64,000 nt of DNA from the NCBI RefSeq assembly GCF_900112815.1, contig NZ_FOND01000017.1:1-64000 (forward strand), in the 5' to 3' direction. Position numbers and translations under genes: made by a program. Below, one piece after another: positions 6,362 to 14,622 of this stretch. The notes under the pieces were generated by a model that was not told the DNA's origin, did not search any database, and worked only from the letters and a program-made list of their open reading frames with translations. How positions within the stretch are numbered: position 1 is the stretch's first letter; every line of letters starts with the position of its first letter. This stretch comes from Blastococcus tunisiensis (GTDB lineage Bacteria; Actinomycetota; Actinomycetes; Mycobacteriales; Geodermatophilaceae).

Positions 6362-7971
6362 GCCTGTTCCGCTCGACGCTGGACGTCGGGTCGGCCGAGT
6401 TCGCCGCCAACCGGGAGGCGATGCTCGACGCCCTCGCGGCCCTGGAGGCCGAGCACGCGAAGGCACTGGCCGGTGGCGGGGACAAGGCCGTGGCCCGGCA
6501 CCGCAGGCGCGGCAAGCTGCTGCCGCGGGAGCGGATCGAGCTGCTCGTCGACCCCGGCAGCCCGTTCCTCGAGCTCTCCCCGCTGGCCGCCTGGGGCAGC
6601 GACTTCGCCGTCGGCGCCAGCGTGGTCACCGGGGTCGGCGTGGTCGAGGGCGTGGAGTGCGTCCTGATCGCCAACGACCCCACCGTCCGCGGCGGGGCCA
6701 GCAACCCGTGGACGCTGAAGAAGACGCTGCGCGCGCTGCAGATCGCCCGGGAGAACCGGCTGCCGGTGATCCAGCTGGTCGAGTCCGGCGGCGCCGACCT
6801 GCCCACGCAGAAGGAGATCTTCATCCCGGGCGGGCAGCTCTTCCGCGACCTCACCCGCCTGTCGGCGGCCGGCATCCCGACGATCGCGCTGGTCTTCGGC
6901 AACTCCACGGCCGGTGGCGCCTACGTGCCCGGCCTCAGCGACCACGTGGTGATGGTCGACGGCGGGGCGAAGGTCTTCCTCGGCGGGCCGCCGCTGGTGC
7001 GGATGGCCACCGGGGAGATCGCCGACGAGGAGGAGCTCGGCGGCGCCGCCATGCACGGCCGGGTCAGCGGGCTGGCCGACCACGTCGCCATCGACGAGCG
7101 CGATGCGCTGCGGATCGGGCGGCGGATCGTCGCCCGGCTGAACTGGCGCAAGCGCGGGCCCGCCCCGGGGCCCTCGGTCCCGCCGCGCGCCGACGAGGAG
7201 GAGCTGCTGGGCATCGTCGGCACCGACCTCTCCCGCCCGTTCGACCCACGGGAGGTGCTCGCCCGCGTCGTCGACGACTCCGACCTCGACGAGGTCAAGC
7301 CCCGGTACGGACCGAGCCTGGTCACCGCCTGGGCGCGGATCCACGGGCACCCGGTGGGTGTCCTGGCGAACGCGCAGGGCGTGCTGTTCAGCCAGGAGGC
7401 GCAGAAGGCCGCGCAGTTCATCGCCCTGGCCAACCAGAGCGACACCCCGCTGGTCTTCCTGCACAACACGACCGGCTACATGGTCGGCCGCGAGTACGAG
7501 CAGGGCGGGATCATCAAGCACGGCGCGATGATGATCAACGCCGTCTCCAACAGCCGGGTGCCGCACCTGTCGGTGCTGCTGGGTGCGTCCTACGGCGCCG
7601 GGCACTACGGCATGTGCGGACGCGCCTACGACCCCCGGTTCCTGTTCGCCTGGCCGTCGGCCAAGTCGGCCGTCATGGGGCCGGCGCAGCTGGCCGGCGT
7701 GCTGTCGATCGTCGCCCGCGCCGCCGCCGAGGCACGGGGGACGGCGTTCGACGAGGAAGGGGACGCCGCGATGCGGGCCGCCGTCGAGGCGCAGATCGAG
7801 GCCGAATCCCTGCCGCAGTTCCTCTCCGGACGGGTCTACGACGACGGCGTCATCGATCCCCGCGACACCCGCACCGTGCTGGGCCTGTGTCTCTCGGCGA
7901 TCAGCAGCCGGGAGATCGAGGGCGTCGGCGCCGGCAGGGGAGACGCCGGCTTCGGCGTCTTCCGGATGTGA
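6358..7971 (+). CDS. Acyl-CoA carboxylase, carboxyltransferase (beta) subunit
   Basis: A 537-residue carboxyltransferase with both crotonase-like halves. The N half includes RRRGKLLPRERIELLVDPGS and VFGNSTAGGAYVPG; the C half includes FLHNTTGYMVGREYEQGG, LGASYGAGHYGMCGRAY and MGPAQLAGVL. The pattern resembles methylcrotonyl-, geranyl- or branched acyl-CoA carboxylases rather than propionyl-CoA carboxylase, whose motifs differ. The enzyme would carboxylate an alpha,beta-unsaturated or methyl-branched acyl-CoA together with the biotin subunit encoded next. Its GTG overlaps the AtuA-like stop, and its own stop overlaps the next GTG. Substrate not readable from sequence. Confidence 0.9.
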   Translation: MSLFRSTLDVGSAEFAANREAMLDALAALEAEHAKALAGGGDKAVARHRRRGKLLPRERIELLVDPGSPFLELSPLAAWGSDFAVGASVVTGVGVVEGVECVLIANDPTVRGGASNPWTLKKTLRALQIARENRLPVIQLVESGGADLPTQKEIFIPGGQLFRDLTRLSAAGIPTIALVFGNSTAGGAYVPGLSDHVVMVDGGAKVFLGGPPLVRMATGEIADEEELGGAAMHGRVSGLADHVAIDERDALRIGRRIVARLNWRKRGPAPGPSVPPRADEEELLGIVGTDLSRPFDPREVLARVVDDSDLDEVKPRYGPSLVTAWARIHGHPVGVLANAQGVLFSQEAQKAAQFIALANQSDTPLVFLHNTTGYMVGREYEQGGIIKHGAMMINAVSNSRVPHLSVLLGASYGAGHYGMCGRAYDPRFLFAWPSAKSAVMGPAQLAGVLSIVARAAAEARGTAFDEEGDAAMRAAVEAQIEAESLPQFLSGRVYDDGVIDPRDTRTVLGLCLSAISSREIEGVGAGRGDAGFGVFRM

Positions 7972-9956
7972 GCGCCCCGATGATCGAGCGCGTCCTCGTC
8001 GCCAACCGCGGAGAGATCGCCCGCCGCGTCTTCCGCACCTGCCGCGACCTCGGCATCGGCACCGTGGCGGTGTACTCCGACGCGGACGCCGACAGCCCGC
8101 ACCGCGCCGAGGCCGACCGCGCCGTACGGCTCCCCGGCTCGGCGCCGGCCGACACCTACCTCCGGTCCGACCTGCTGATCGACGCCGCGCGGGCCTCCGG
8201 CGCCGACGCGATCCACCCCGGGTACGGCTTCCTGTCGGAGAACGCGGAGTTCGCGCAGGCCGTGCTCGACGCCGGCCTGGTCTGGATCGGCCCCCCGCCG
8301 GCGGCCATCGACGCCATGGGTTCGAAGGTGCAGGCCAAGGAGCTCATGGCCGATGCCGGCGTCCCCGTGCTGCCCGAGCTGGACCCGGAGACCGTCACCG
8401 ACCGCGACCTGCCGGTCCTCGTCAAGGCCAGCGCCGGCGGGGGAGGCCGCGGCATGCGCGTCGTCCGCACGCTCGCCGAGCTGCCCGGGGCGCTCGCCGC
8501 CGCGCGGGCCGAGGCCGCCAGCGCGTTCGGGGACCCGGCCGTGTTCTGCGAGCCCTACGTCGAGGCGGGCCGGCACCTGGAGGTGCAGGTCCTCGCCGAC
8601 GCGCACGGCACCGTGTGGTCCCTCGGCGAGCGGGAGTGCTCGCTGCAGCGCCGGCACCAGAAGGTGGTCGAGGAGACGCCGTCCCCGATGGTGGACGACG
8701 CCCTGCGCGCCGAGCTGTCGGCCGCCGCCGTGGCCGCCGCGAAGGCCATCGACTACGTGGGCGCGGGCACCGTCGAGTTCCTCGCGAGGAACGACGGCAC
8801 CTTCTGGTTCCTCGAGACCAACACCCGCCTCCAGGTCGAGCACCCGGTCACCGAGTGCGTGACGGGCCTCGACCTCGTCGCCGAGCAGCTGCGGATCGCG
8901 GCGGGGGAGCGGCTGGCGGCCGACCCGCCGGGGCCCCGGGGCGCCGCGATCGAGGTGCGGCTCTACGCCGAGGACCCGGGGCAGGGCTGGCGGCCGACCG
9001 GCGGCCCGGTCCGCCGGTTCGCCGTCCCTGGCGTGCGCGCCACGTTCGACGTGCCCGACCGGCCCGGCGTGCGGCTGGACCCGGGCGTCGTCGACGGCAC
9101 GACGGTGGGGACGGCGTACGACCCGATGCTGGCGAAGGTGATCGCCTGGGCCCCGACCCGGGCCGAGGCGGCCGCCCGGCTGGCCGCCGCCCTGGCCGGT
9201 GCCCGGATCCACGGGCTGACGACCAACCGCGACCTGCTGGTGCGCACCCTGCGGCACCCCGAGTTCCTCGCCGGGCGCATCGACACCGGGTTCTTCGAGC
9301 GGATCGGACTCGACGTCCTCGCCGCTCCGCTGGCCAGGCCGCGCGAGGTCGGGCTCGCCGCGCTGGCCGGCGCCCTGGCCGTGGAGGCGACCGGACGCCG
9401 GGACGCCGGCGTGCTGGCGGAGCTGCCCAGCGGCTGGCGGAACGTGCCGTCGCAGCCGCAGTGGACGGCGTTCGACGCCGCCGGGGAGACCGTCGAGGTC
9501 GGCCTCCGGCACACCCGGGGCGGGCTGCTGGTCGAGGGGCGCGACGGCCAGCATCTTGAGGACGTGGTGCTCGTCTCCGCCGGCCCGGCGGACGTCGTCC
9601 TCGAGGTGGCCGGCGTCGAGCACCGGCTGGCGGTCTCCGTCGACGGGGACGCGGTGGACGTCGACGGGGACGGCTGGGCCGTGGCCCTGCGCCTGCTGCC
9701 CCGCTTCCCCGACGCCGCCGCCGCGGTCGCGGCCGGTTCACTCGTCGCACCCATGCCCGGCACGGTCACGGCGGTGGACGTCGCGGTCGGGGACGCGGTC
9801 GCGGCCGGGCAGCGGCTCCTGGTCCTCGAGGCGATGAAGATGCAGCACCCCGTTGTGGCCGGGACCGCCGGCGTGGTGCGCTCCCTGGACGTCGTCCCGG
9901 GGGCCCAGGTGGACGCCGGCACCGTGCTGGCCGTGATCGAGCAGGAGGACCCGTGA
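7968..9956 (+). CDS. Acyl-CoA carboxylase, biotin carboxylase/BCCP (alpha) subunit
   Basis: A 662-residue fusion. The biotin carboxylase domain occupies about residues 1-450 (VLVANRGEIARRVFRTC, HPGYGFLSENAEF, KASAGGGGRGMRVV, ERECSLQRRHQKVVEE, TVEFL and ETNTRLQVEHPVTE). A linker and BT-like region follow. The C-terminal biotinyl domain carries EAMKMQHPV, with the biotinylated lysine at about residue 624. GTG 7968 was preferred to ATG 7980 because it keeps the GTGA overlap seen throughout this operon. The stop codon at 9954 is the first base triplet of a 76-bp intercistronic repeat leading to the acyl-CoA dehydrogenase gene. Confidence 0.92.
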   Translation: MSAPMIERVLVANRGEIARRVFRTCRDLGIGTVAVYSDADADSPHRAEADRAVRLPGSAPADTYLRSDLLIDAARASGADAIHPGYGFLSENAEFAQAVLDAGLVWIGPPPAAIDAMGSKVQAKELMADAGVPVLPELDPETVTDRDLPVLVKASAGGGGRGMRVVRTLAELPGALAAARAEAASAFGDPAVFCEPYVEAGRHLEVQVLADAHGTVWSLGERECSLQRRHQKVVEETPSPMVDDALRAELSAAAVAAAKAIDYVGAGTVEFLARNDGTFWFLETNTRLQVEHPVTECVTGLDLVAEQLRIAAGERLAADPPGPRGAAIEVRLYAEDPGQGWRPTGGPVRRFAVPGVRATFDVPDRPGVRLDPGVVDGTTVGTAYDPMLAKVIAWAPTRAEAAARLAAALAGARIHGLTTNRDLLVRTLRHPEFLAGRIDTGFFERIGLDVLAAPLARPREVGLAALAGALAVEATGRRDAGVLAELPSGWRNVPSQPQWTAFDAAGETVEVGLRHTRGGLLVEGRDGQHLEDVVLVSAGPADVVLEVAGVEHRLAVSVDGDAVDVDGDGWAVALRLLPRFPDAAAAVAAGSLVAPMPGTVTAVDVAVGDAVAAGQRLLVLEAMKMQHPVVAGTAGVVRSLDVVPGAQVDAGTVLAVIEQEDP

Positions 9957-10029
9957 CCGAGCTTGCGAGGGCACGCAGAGACAGAGCACCGCGCGGCACG
10001 TGTGCGACGAGCGTCAGCGAGGAGTGCAC
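9954..10029 (+). repeat. 76-bp stop-to-start intercistronic element, copy A
   Basis: It begins with the TGA stop of the carboxylase alpha gene (TGACCGAGCTTGCGAG) and ends at the base before the GTG of the dehydrogenase gene (GCGTCAGCGAGGAGTGCAC). It aligns without gaps with copies at 15386-15461 and 51979-52054, all exactly 76 bp long. The conserved 3' part AGCGAGGAG is the Shine-Dalgarno sequence of the next gene. Confidence 0.85.
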
Positions 10030-11190
10030 GTGACGCTGGACTTCGACGAGGGCGACGAGCTGCGGGCGCTCCGGGCGGCGGTGGCCGACCTCGGCTCGCG
10101 CTACGGGCAGTCCTACTTCCTGGAGCAGGCGCGCTCCGGCGGCAGCACCGACGCGCTCTGGCGGGAGGCCGGCAAGGCCGGCTTCCTGGGCGTCAACCTG
10201 CCCGAGGAGTACGGCGGGGGCGGCGGCATGGTCGAGCTGTCCCTGGTGTGCGAGGAGCTCGGCGCCGCCGGCTGCGGACTGCTGATGATGGTCGTCTCCC
10301 CGGCCATCTGCGGCACGGTGATCGCACGGTTCGGCACCGAGGAGCAGAAGCAGCGCTGGCTGCCCGGCCTGGCCGACGGCTCGTCGATCATGGCCTTCGC
10401 CATCACCGAGCCCGACGCCGGCTCCAACTCCCACGAGATCACCACCACCGCCCGGCGGGACGGCGACGAGTGGGTGCTCACCGGCCGCAAGACCTGGATC
10501 AGCGGCGTCGACCTCGCCGACGCCGTGCTCGTGGTCGGCCGGCTCGCGGACGGGCCGAAGGGCACGCTCCGGCCGGCGCTGTTCGTCGTCCCCACGGATG
10601 CGCCGGGGCTCACCGCCCAGCCGATCCCGATGGAGATCGTCAGCCCGGAGCGGCAGTTCTCCGTCTTCCTGGACGACGTCCGGCTGCCGGCCGACGCGCT
10701 GGTCGGCTCCCCCGAGTCGGGGATCGCGCAGCTGTTCGCGGGGCTCAACCCCGAGCGGGTGATGGCGGCGGCGTTCTCCCTCGGTGTCGCCCGCCTGGCC
10801 ATGCGCAAGGCCACCGACTACGCCCGCGAGCGCACCGTCTGGGGCACCCCGATCGGCGCCCACCAGGGGCTGGCCCACCCGCTGGCCGCCTGCCAGATCG
10901 AGATCGAGCTGGCCCGGCTGATGACCCAGAAGGCCGCCTGGCTGATCGACCGGGGCCGGGACGCCGAGGCGGGGCTGGCGGCCAACAGCGCCAAGTACGC
11001 CGCCGCCGAGGCCGCCGCGCGCACCGTCGACCAGGCGGTGCAGACCCACGGCGGCGCCGGGCTCGCCCAGGAGTACGGCGTCGGCGCCCTGCTCGTGGCC
11101 TCCCGGCTCAGCCGGATCGCCCCCGTCAGCCGCGAGATGATCCTGAGCTTCGTGGCCCAGCACGACCTGAAGTTGCCCCGCTCCTACTGA
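10030..11190 (+). CDS. Acyl-CoA dehydrogenase
   Basis: A 386-residue flavoenzyme of the ACAD family. It has PEEYGGGGG near residue 60, MAFAITEPDAGSNSHEITT (about 121-139, FAD contact), TGRKTWISG, and QTHGGAGLAQEYGV near the C-terminus. The canonical C-terminal catalytic glutamate of medium-chain enzymes is not evident. NPERVMAA (Glu at about 242) resembles the helix-G glutamate of isovaleryl-CoA dehydrogenase, hinting at a branched substrate. The GTG start has a strong GAGGAG (10019-10024) supplied by the 76-bp repeat. It would introduce the double bond before carboxylation, the AtuD-like role. Confidence 0.88.
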   Translation: MTLDFDEGDELRALRAAVADLGSRYGQSYFLEQARSGGSTDALWREAGKAGFLGVNLPEEYGGGGGMVELSLVCEELGAAGCGLLMMVVSPAICGTVIARFGTEEQKQRWLPGLADGSSIMAFAITEPDAGSNSHEITTTARRDGDEWVLTGRKTWISGVDLADAVLVVGRLADGPKGTLRPALFVVPTDAPGLTAQPIPMEIVSPERQFSVFLDDVRLPADALVGSPESGIAQLFAGLNPERVMAAAFSLGVARLAMRKATDYARERTVWGTPIGAHQGLAHPLAACQIEIELARLMTQKAAWLIDRGRDAEAGLAANSAKYAAAEAAARTVDQAVQTHGGAGLAQEYGVGALLVASRLSRIAPVSREMILSFVAQHDLKLPRSY

Positions 11191-11199
11191 CGACGACGT

Positions 11200-11223
11200 C
11201 GTGCTCCATCGCGGTGGAGCACG
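11200..11223. promoter_or_regulatory. Intercistronic hairpin
   Basis: CGTGCTCCA (11200-11208) and TGGAGCACG (11215-11223) form a perfect 9-bp stem with a 6-nt loop between the dehydrogenase and ligase genes. No U-tract follows. It may protect or attenuate the polycistronic mRNA rather than end it. Confidence 0.5.
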
Positions 11224-11239
11224 GAGAACCGGAGGAACC

Positions 11240-12832
11240 GTGCCCGAGCCCCGCATCCACACCAGCGAGTACCCGCCCGTCCAGACCCCCACGACGCCGA
11301 TCTGGCAGACCGTGCTGGCCGGGGCCGCCGAGCGCGGCGACCACCCCGCGCTGGTCGACGGCGTCAGCGGCCAGACGATCAGCTACGCCCAGCTCGCGCA
11401 CATGGTCGAGCGGATGGCGGCCGGGTTCGCGGAGAACGGGGTGCGGCCGGGGGACGTCGTCGCCCTGCACAGCCCCAACACCGTGCTCTACCCGGTGGTC
11501 TTCTACGCGGCCAGCCGGGCCGGCGCGACCGTGACGACGCTGAGCGCGCTCACCACCGCGAAGGACATGGCCAACCAGCTCGACGACAGCAAGGCCACCC
11601 TGGTGATCACCGTGGGCCCGCTGCTGCCGGTCGCCGTCGATGCCGCCGGCGACCGCCCGGTGTGGACCTGCGACCAGGTCGAGGGGCACCGCAGCGTCCA
11701 GGAGCTGCTCGCGAGCACCGGCCCGGTGCCGGACGTGCCGGTGGACGCCGCCGAGGACGTCGCCGTGCTGCCGTACTCGAGCGGCACCACCAGCCTGCCC
11801 AAGGGCGTGATGCTCACCCACGCGAGCATCGGGGTGAACCTGGCCCAGATCGACGTGCTGCACACCATGGGGCCGGAGGACCGGATCGTCGCCGTCCTGC
11901 CGTTCTTCCACATCTACGGCATGACCGTGTTGATGAACGTGGCCCTGCGCAAGGGGGCGACCGTCGTCGTGCTGCCGCGCTTCGACCTGGCGCAGTTCAT
12001 CGACGTCCTCGAGCAGCACCGGATCACCCGCGCCTACGTCGCGCCACCCGTCGTCCTCGCCATGGCCAAGCACCCCGCGTTCGAGGGCCGGGACTTCTCC
12101 GCCCTCACCTTCATCCTCTCCGCGGCCGCGCCGCTGGACGCCGAGCTGGGCGCGATCGCCTCCCGCCGGATGGGGGCCGAGCTCGGCCAGGCGTACGGCA
12201 TGACCGAGCTCTCGCCCGGCACCCACCTGGTGCCCGACGGCACGGCGCACGACGCGCCGGCCGGCACCATCGGCAAGCTGTTCCCGTCCACCGAGGCCCG
12301 GCTGGTGTCCGTCGAGACCGGCGAGGACGTCGGCACCGGGGAGCCCGGGGAGATCTGGATCCGCGGCCCGCAGCGGATGAAGGGCTACTTCGGCCGCCAG
12401 GAGGAGACCGACACCCTCATCGACGCCGACGGCTGGCTGCACACCGGCGACATCGGCACCGTCGACGAGAACGGCTGGTGGCACGTCGTCGACCGGGTCA
12501 AGGAGCTGATCAAGTACAAGGGCTACCAGGTGGCGCCGGCCGAGCTGGAGGCGCTGCTGCTGGCCTCCCCGGACGTGGCCGACGCCGCGGTCATCGGCGT
12601 CTACGACGAGCGGGGCGACGAGGTGCCCAAGGCCTTCGTCGTCCGGGCGCCGGGCAGCACCGCCACCGAGGACGACGTGATGGCCTTCGTCGCCGAGCGC
12701 AGCGCGCCCTACAAGCGGGTCCGGCAGCTGGAGTTCATCGAGGCGGTGCCCAAGTCGGCCAGCGGCAAGATCCTCCGCCGCGAGCTACGGGTGCAGGAGA
12801 AGGCCGCCCAGGCACAGGAACCTGTGGCCTGA
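11240..12832 (+). CDS. AMP-dependent acyl-CoA synthetase (4-coumarate-CoA ligase-like)
   Basis: A 530-residue member of the adenylate-forming family. The A3 motif YSSGTTSLPKGVMLTH lies at about residues 175-190, QAYGMTE near 317, and HTGDIGTVDENGWWHVVDR with VKELIKYKGYQVAPAELE near 400-430. The C-terminal catalytic lysine is in PKSASGKILRRELR. It ligates a carboxylic acid to CoA using ATP, the entry step of the pathway encoded upstream and comparable to AtuH. The GTG at 11240 has a clear GGAGGA. The gene abuts the convergent small gene at 12833 with no spacer. The acid substrate is unknown. Confidence 0.9.
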   Translation: MPEPRIHTSEYPPVQTPTTPIWQTVLAGAAERGDHPALVDGVSGQTISYAQLAHMVERMAAGFAENGVRPGDVVALHSPNTVLYPVVFYAASRAGATVTTLSALTTAKDMANQLDDSKATLVITVGPLLPVAVDAAGDRPVWTCDQVEGHRSVQELLASTGPVPDVPVDAAEDVAVLPYSSGTTSLPKGVMLTHASIGVNLAQIDVLHTMGPEDRIVAVLPFFHIYGMTVLMNVALRKGATVVVLPRFDLAQFIDVLEQHRITRAYVAPPVVLAMAKHPAFEGRDFSALTFILSAAAPLDAELGAIASRRMGAELGQAYGMTELSPGTHLVPDGTAHDAPAGTIGKLFPSTEARLVSVETGEDVGTGEPGEIWIRGPQRMKGYFGRQEETDTLIDADGWLHTGDIGTVDENGWWHVVDRVKELIKYKGYQVAPAELEALLLASPDVADAAVIGVYDERGDEVPKAFVVRAPGSTATEDDVMAFVAERSAPYKRVRQLEFIEAVPKSASGKILRRELRVQEKAAQAQEPVA

Positions 12833-12988
12833 TCAGGTGTCGGGGGTGTCCGCGCCCTCGCCCTGACCGGCGTCCGTGCCCTCCGCCGGCTCCTCGGGGT
12901 GCGGGGTGCGGCCGCCGGTCTCGTCGTCCCCGGGCCGGTCGCCCTCGGCGTTCTCGGACGTGTGCGGTGTGCGACCGGGCTCGGTCAT
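12833..12988 (-). CDS. Small acidic, disordered protein, 51 aa
   Basis: From the ATG at 12988 (GGAGGA sits upstream at good spacing) the frame encodes MTEPGRTPHTSENAEGDRP and continues Gly/Asp/Glu/Pro/Thr-rich to the end (GQGEGADTPDT). There are no hydrophobic or aromatic blocks, so it is predicted to be intrinsically disordered. GRTPH occurs twice (residues about 5-9 and 28-32), suggesting an internal duplication. Its stop codon directly abuts that of the acyl-CoA synthetase gene. I recognise no family; small proteins of this kind are often stress-related in actinobacteria, but that is a guess. Confidence 0.65.
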   Translation of the reverse strand: MTEPGRTPHTSENAEGDRPGDDETGGRTPHPEEPAEGTDAGQGEGADTPDT

Positions 12989-13054
12989 GGCGGGTCCTCC
13001 TCGATCCGTCGACTGCCCGGCCTGTGCCCCTCCCGTCGCCACGGAAACCCCTGC

Positions 13055-13981
13055 TCAGCCGACCGGCTCGGCCGCCGGCACCCGGGGCAGCAGCGCCTCG
13101 ACGGCCTCGGCGTCCGGGAGCGCGCCGCGGGCGCCGGGGCCGGTCGTCGACAGGGCGGCGGCGGTCACCGCGAACCGCACCGCCGCGGGCAGGTCCCGGC
13201 CGGTGGCCAGGGCCTGGGCGAGCGCGCCGCAGAAGCAGTCGCCCGCGCCGGTGGTGTCGACGGCCGCCACCGGCGGCGGGGCCTGCAGCAGGGCGGGGGA
13301 GCCGTCGCGGCGCACCAGGAGGGCGCCCCGGGCGCCGAGGGTCACCACCACGACCGGGCCGCTGATGCGGCGGGCGAGCGCGGCCAGCTCGGCGGGCGTC
13401 CGTTCGCCGGCGGCGGCCCCGGTGAGCTGCACGAGCTCGTGCTCGTTGGGGACCAGCACGTCGACGAGGGCCAGCAGCTCCTCGGACAGGGGCCGGGGAG
13501 GTGCGGGCGTCAGGACGACCCGTCCGCCGGCCGCCGCGGCGGCTCCGTGCACCGCGTCCATCGGCACCTCCAGCTGCAGCAGCAGCACGTCCGCGCGGCG
13601 GACCGGCTCGACGTCGACGTCCGCCGGCGAGAGCTCGGCGTTCGCGCCGGGGACGACGACGATCAGGTTCTCGCCGGTGCCCTCCTCCACCGGGATGGTG
13701 GCCGAGCCGGTGGGCAGGCCCGGTGTGCGCCGCACCCGGCTGACGTCCACGCGGGACCCGGCCAGCGCGGCCAGCTGCCGGTCGCCGGCCGGGTCCTCGC
13801 CGACGCGGCCGACCATGTGCACGCCCGGGCCCAGCAGCCCCGCGGCGGCGGCCTGGTTGGCGCCCTTGCCGCCGGGCGCCAGGACCGCGGAGCGGCCGAT
13901 CACCGTCTCGCCCCGGGCCGGCAGCCGGTCGACGGCGACCAGCACGTCCTCGTTCAGGCTGCCCACGACGGTGACGGACAC
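13055..13981 (-). CDS. rbsK: Ribokinase
   Basis: A 308-residue PfkB-family sugar kinase. It starts VSVTVVGSLNEDVLVAVDRLP, has the N-terminal glycine pair APGGKGANQAAAA (about residues 36-48), LVPNEHEL in the middle, and the C-terminal anion-hole and catalytic base motif DTTGAGDCFCGALA. Two adjacent cysteine-containing positions replace the more usual TF after GAGD. It phosphorylates D-ribose to ribose-5-phosphate, although other pentoses are possible. The GTG at 13981 has GGAGG eight bases ahead. No ribose transporter or RbsD is adjacent; an orphan sugar-type ABC transporter lies at 51-53 kb. Confidence 0.88.
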   Translation of the reverse strand: MSVTVVGSLNEDVLVAVDRLPARGETVIGRSAVLAPGGKGANQAAAAGLLGPGVHMVGRVGEDPAGDRQLAALAGSRVDVSRVRRTPGLPTGSATIPVEEGTGENLIVVVPGANAELSPADVDVEPVRRADVLLLQLEVPMDAVHGAAAAAGGRVVLTPAPPRPLSEELLALVDVLVPNEHELVQLTGAAAGERTPAELAALARRISGPVVVVTLGARGALLVRRDGSPALLQAPPPVAAVDTTGAGDCFCGALAQALATGRDLPAAVRFAVTAAALSTTGPGARGALPDAEAVEALLPRVPAAEPVG

Positions 13982-14039
13982 GCGGAGACCTCCGGGCTGG
14001 ACGGCGGGCCCCAAGCAGTACCAGACCGGACGGCGGGGC

Positions 14040-14522
14040 TCAGCGCCGGCGGAGGGGCTGCGCGTACCAGGTCACGGCGCCGAGCAGCGCGACGGCGCCA
14101 CAGCCGGCGAACGCCGGCCACCGTCCGAGCGCCACGTCGAGGACCAGCAGCAGGGCGCTGACGATGCCGAGCAGCAGCAGGCCCAGCCCGCAGCGCAGCG
14201 AGCGGTCGGCGAAGGCCACCAGCTCCTCCCGGCGGCCGCGCCGGAACACCATGCGGTGGAACGACACGGGCGCGATCAGGACCACCGTCGCCGCCGCGAT
14301 GCTCAGCAGCGTGATGGTGTACACGCTGGTCGCGAAGGTCCCCCGGGTGTCGAGGTCGGCGGTGAACGCGAGGGTGAGCAGGAACCCGAACAGGACCTGC
14401 ACGCCGGTCAGCACCACGCGCAGTTCCTGCAGCACGTCGCCCAGGTTCCGGTCGAGGACCTCCTCGCGGGTCTCCCCACGCGTGCGCGCGGTCTGCTCCA
14501 CCCCTGGCCGTTCGTCCGTCAC
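14040..14522 (-). CDS. DUF6328-type membrane protein
   Basis: A 160-residue protein with a charged N-terminus (GETREEVLDRNLGDVLQELR) followed by four predicted transmembrane helices (about residues 30-50, 62-82, 103-125 and 132-150). LQELRVVLTGVQVLFGFLL is the conserved signature of the actinobacterial DUF6328 family as I remember it. Function unknown. The GTG at 14522 was chosen over longer forms because the extra N-terminal residues are Arg/Pro/Ser-rich and look non-coding. It is divergent from the methyltransferase gene at 14623. Confidence 0.8.
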   Translation of the reverse strand: MTDERPGVEQTARTRGETREEVLDRNLGDVLQELRVVLTGVQVLFGFLLTLAFTADLDTRGTFATSVYTITLLSIAAATVVLIAPVSFHRMVFRRGRREELVAFADRSLRCGLGLLLLGIVSALLLVLDVALGRWPAFAGCGAVALLGAVTWYAQPLRRR

Positions 14523-14610
14523 GGGGCTGCGGTACCGCGGTCGGGGCCACCCGACACCCGGAGGCGACGAGGATCGCCTGGTGGAGTGGGGGTGCGACCC
14601 GCGCACGGGC

Positions 14611-14616
14611 TAGGTT
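14611..14616 (+). promoter_or_regulatory. -10 box TAGGTT, leaderless promoter
   Basis: TAGGTT lies exactly 6 nt before the ATG of the methyltransferase gene, so transcription would start at or next to the start codon. No Shine-Dalgarno sequence is present, consistent with a leaderless mRNA. Confidence 0.6.
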
Positions 14617-14622
14617 GCGTCG

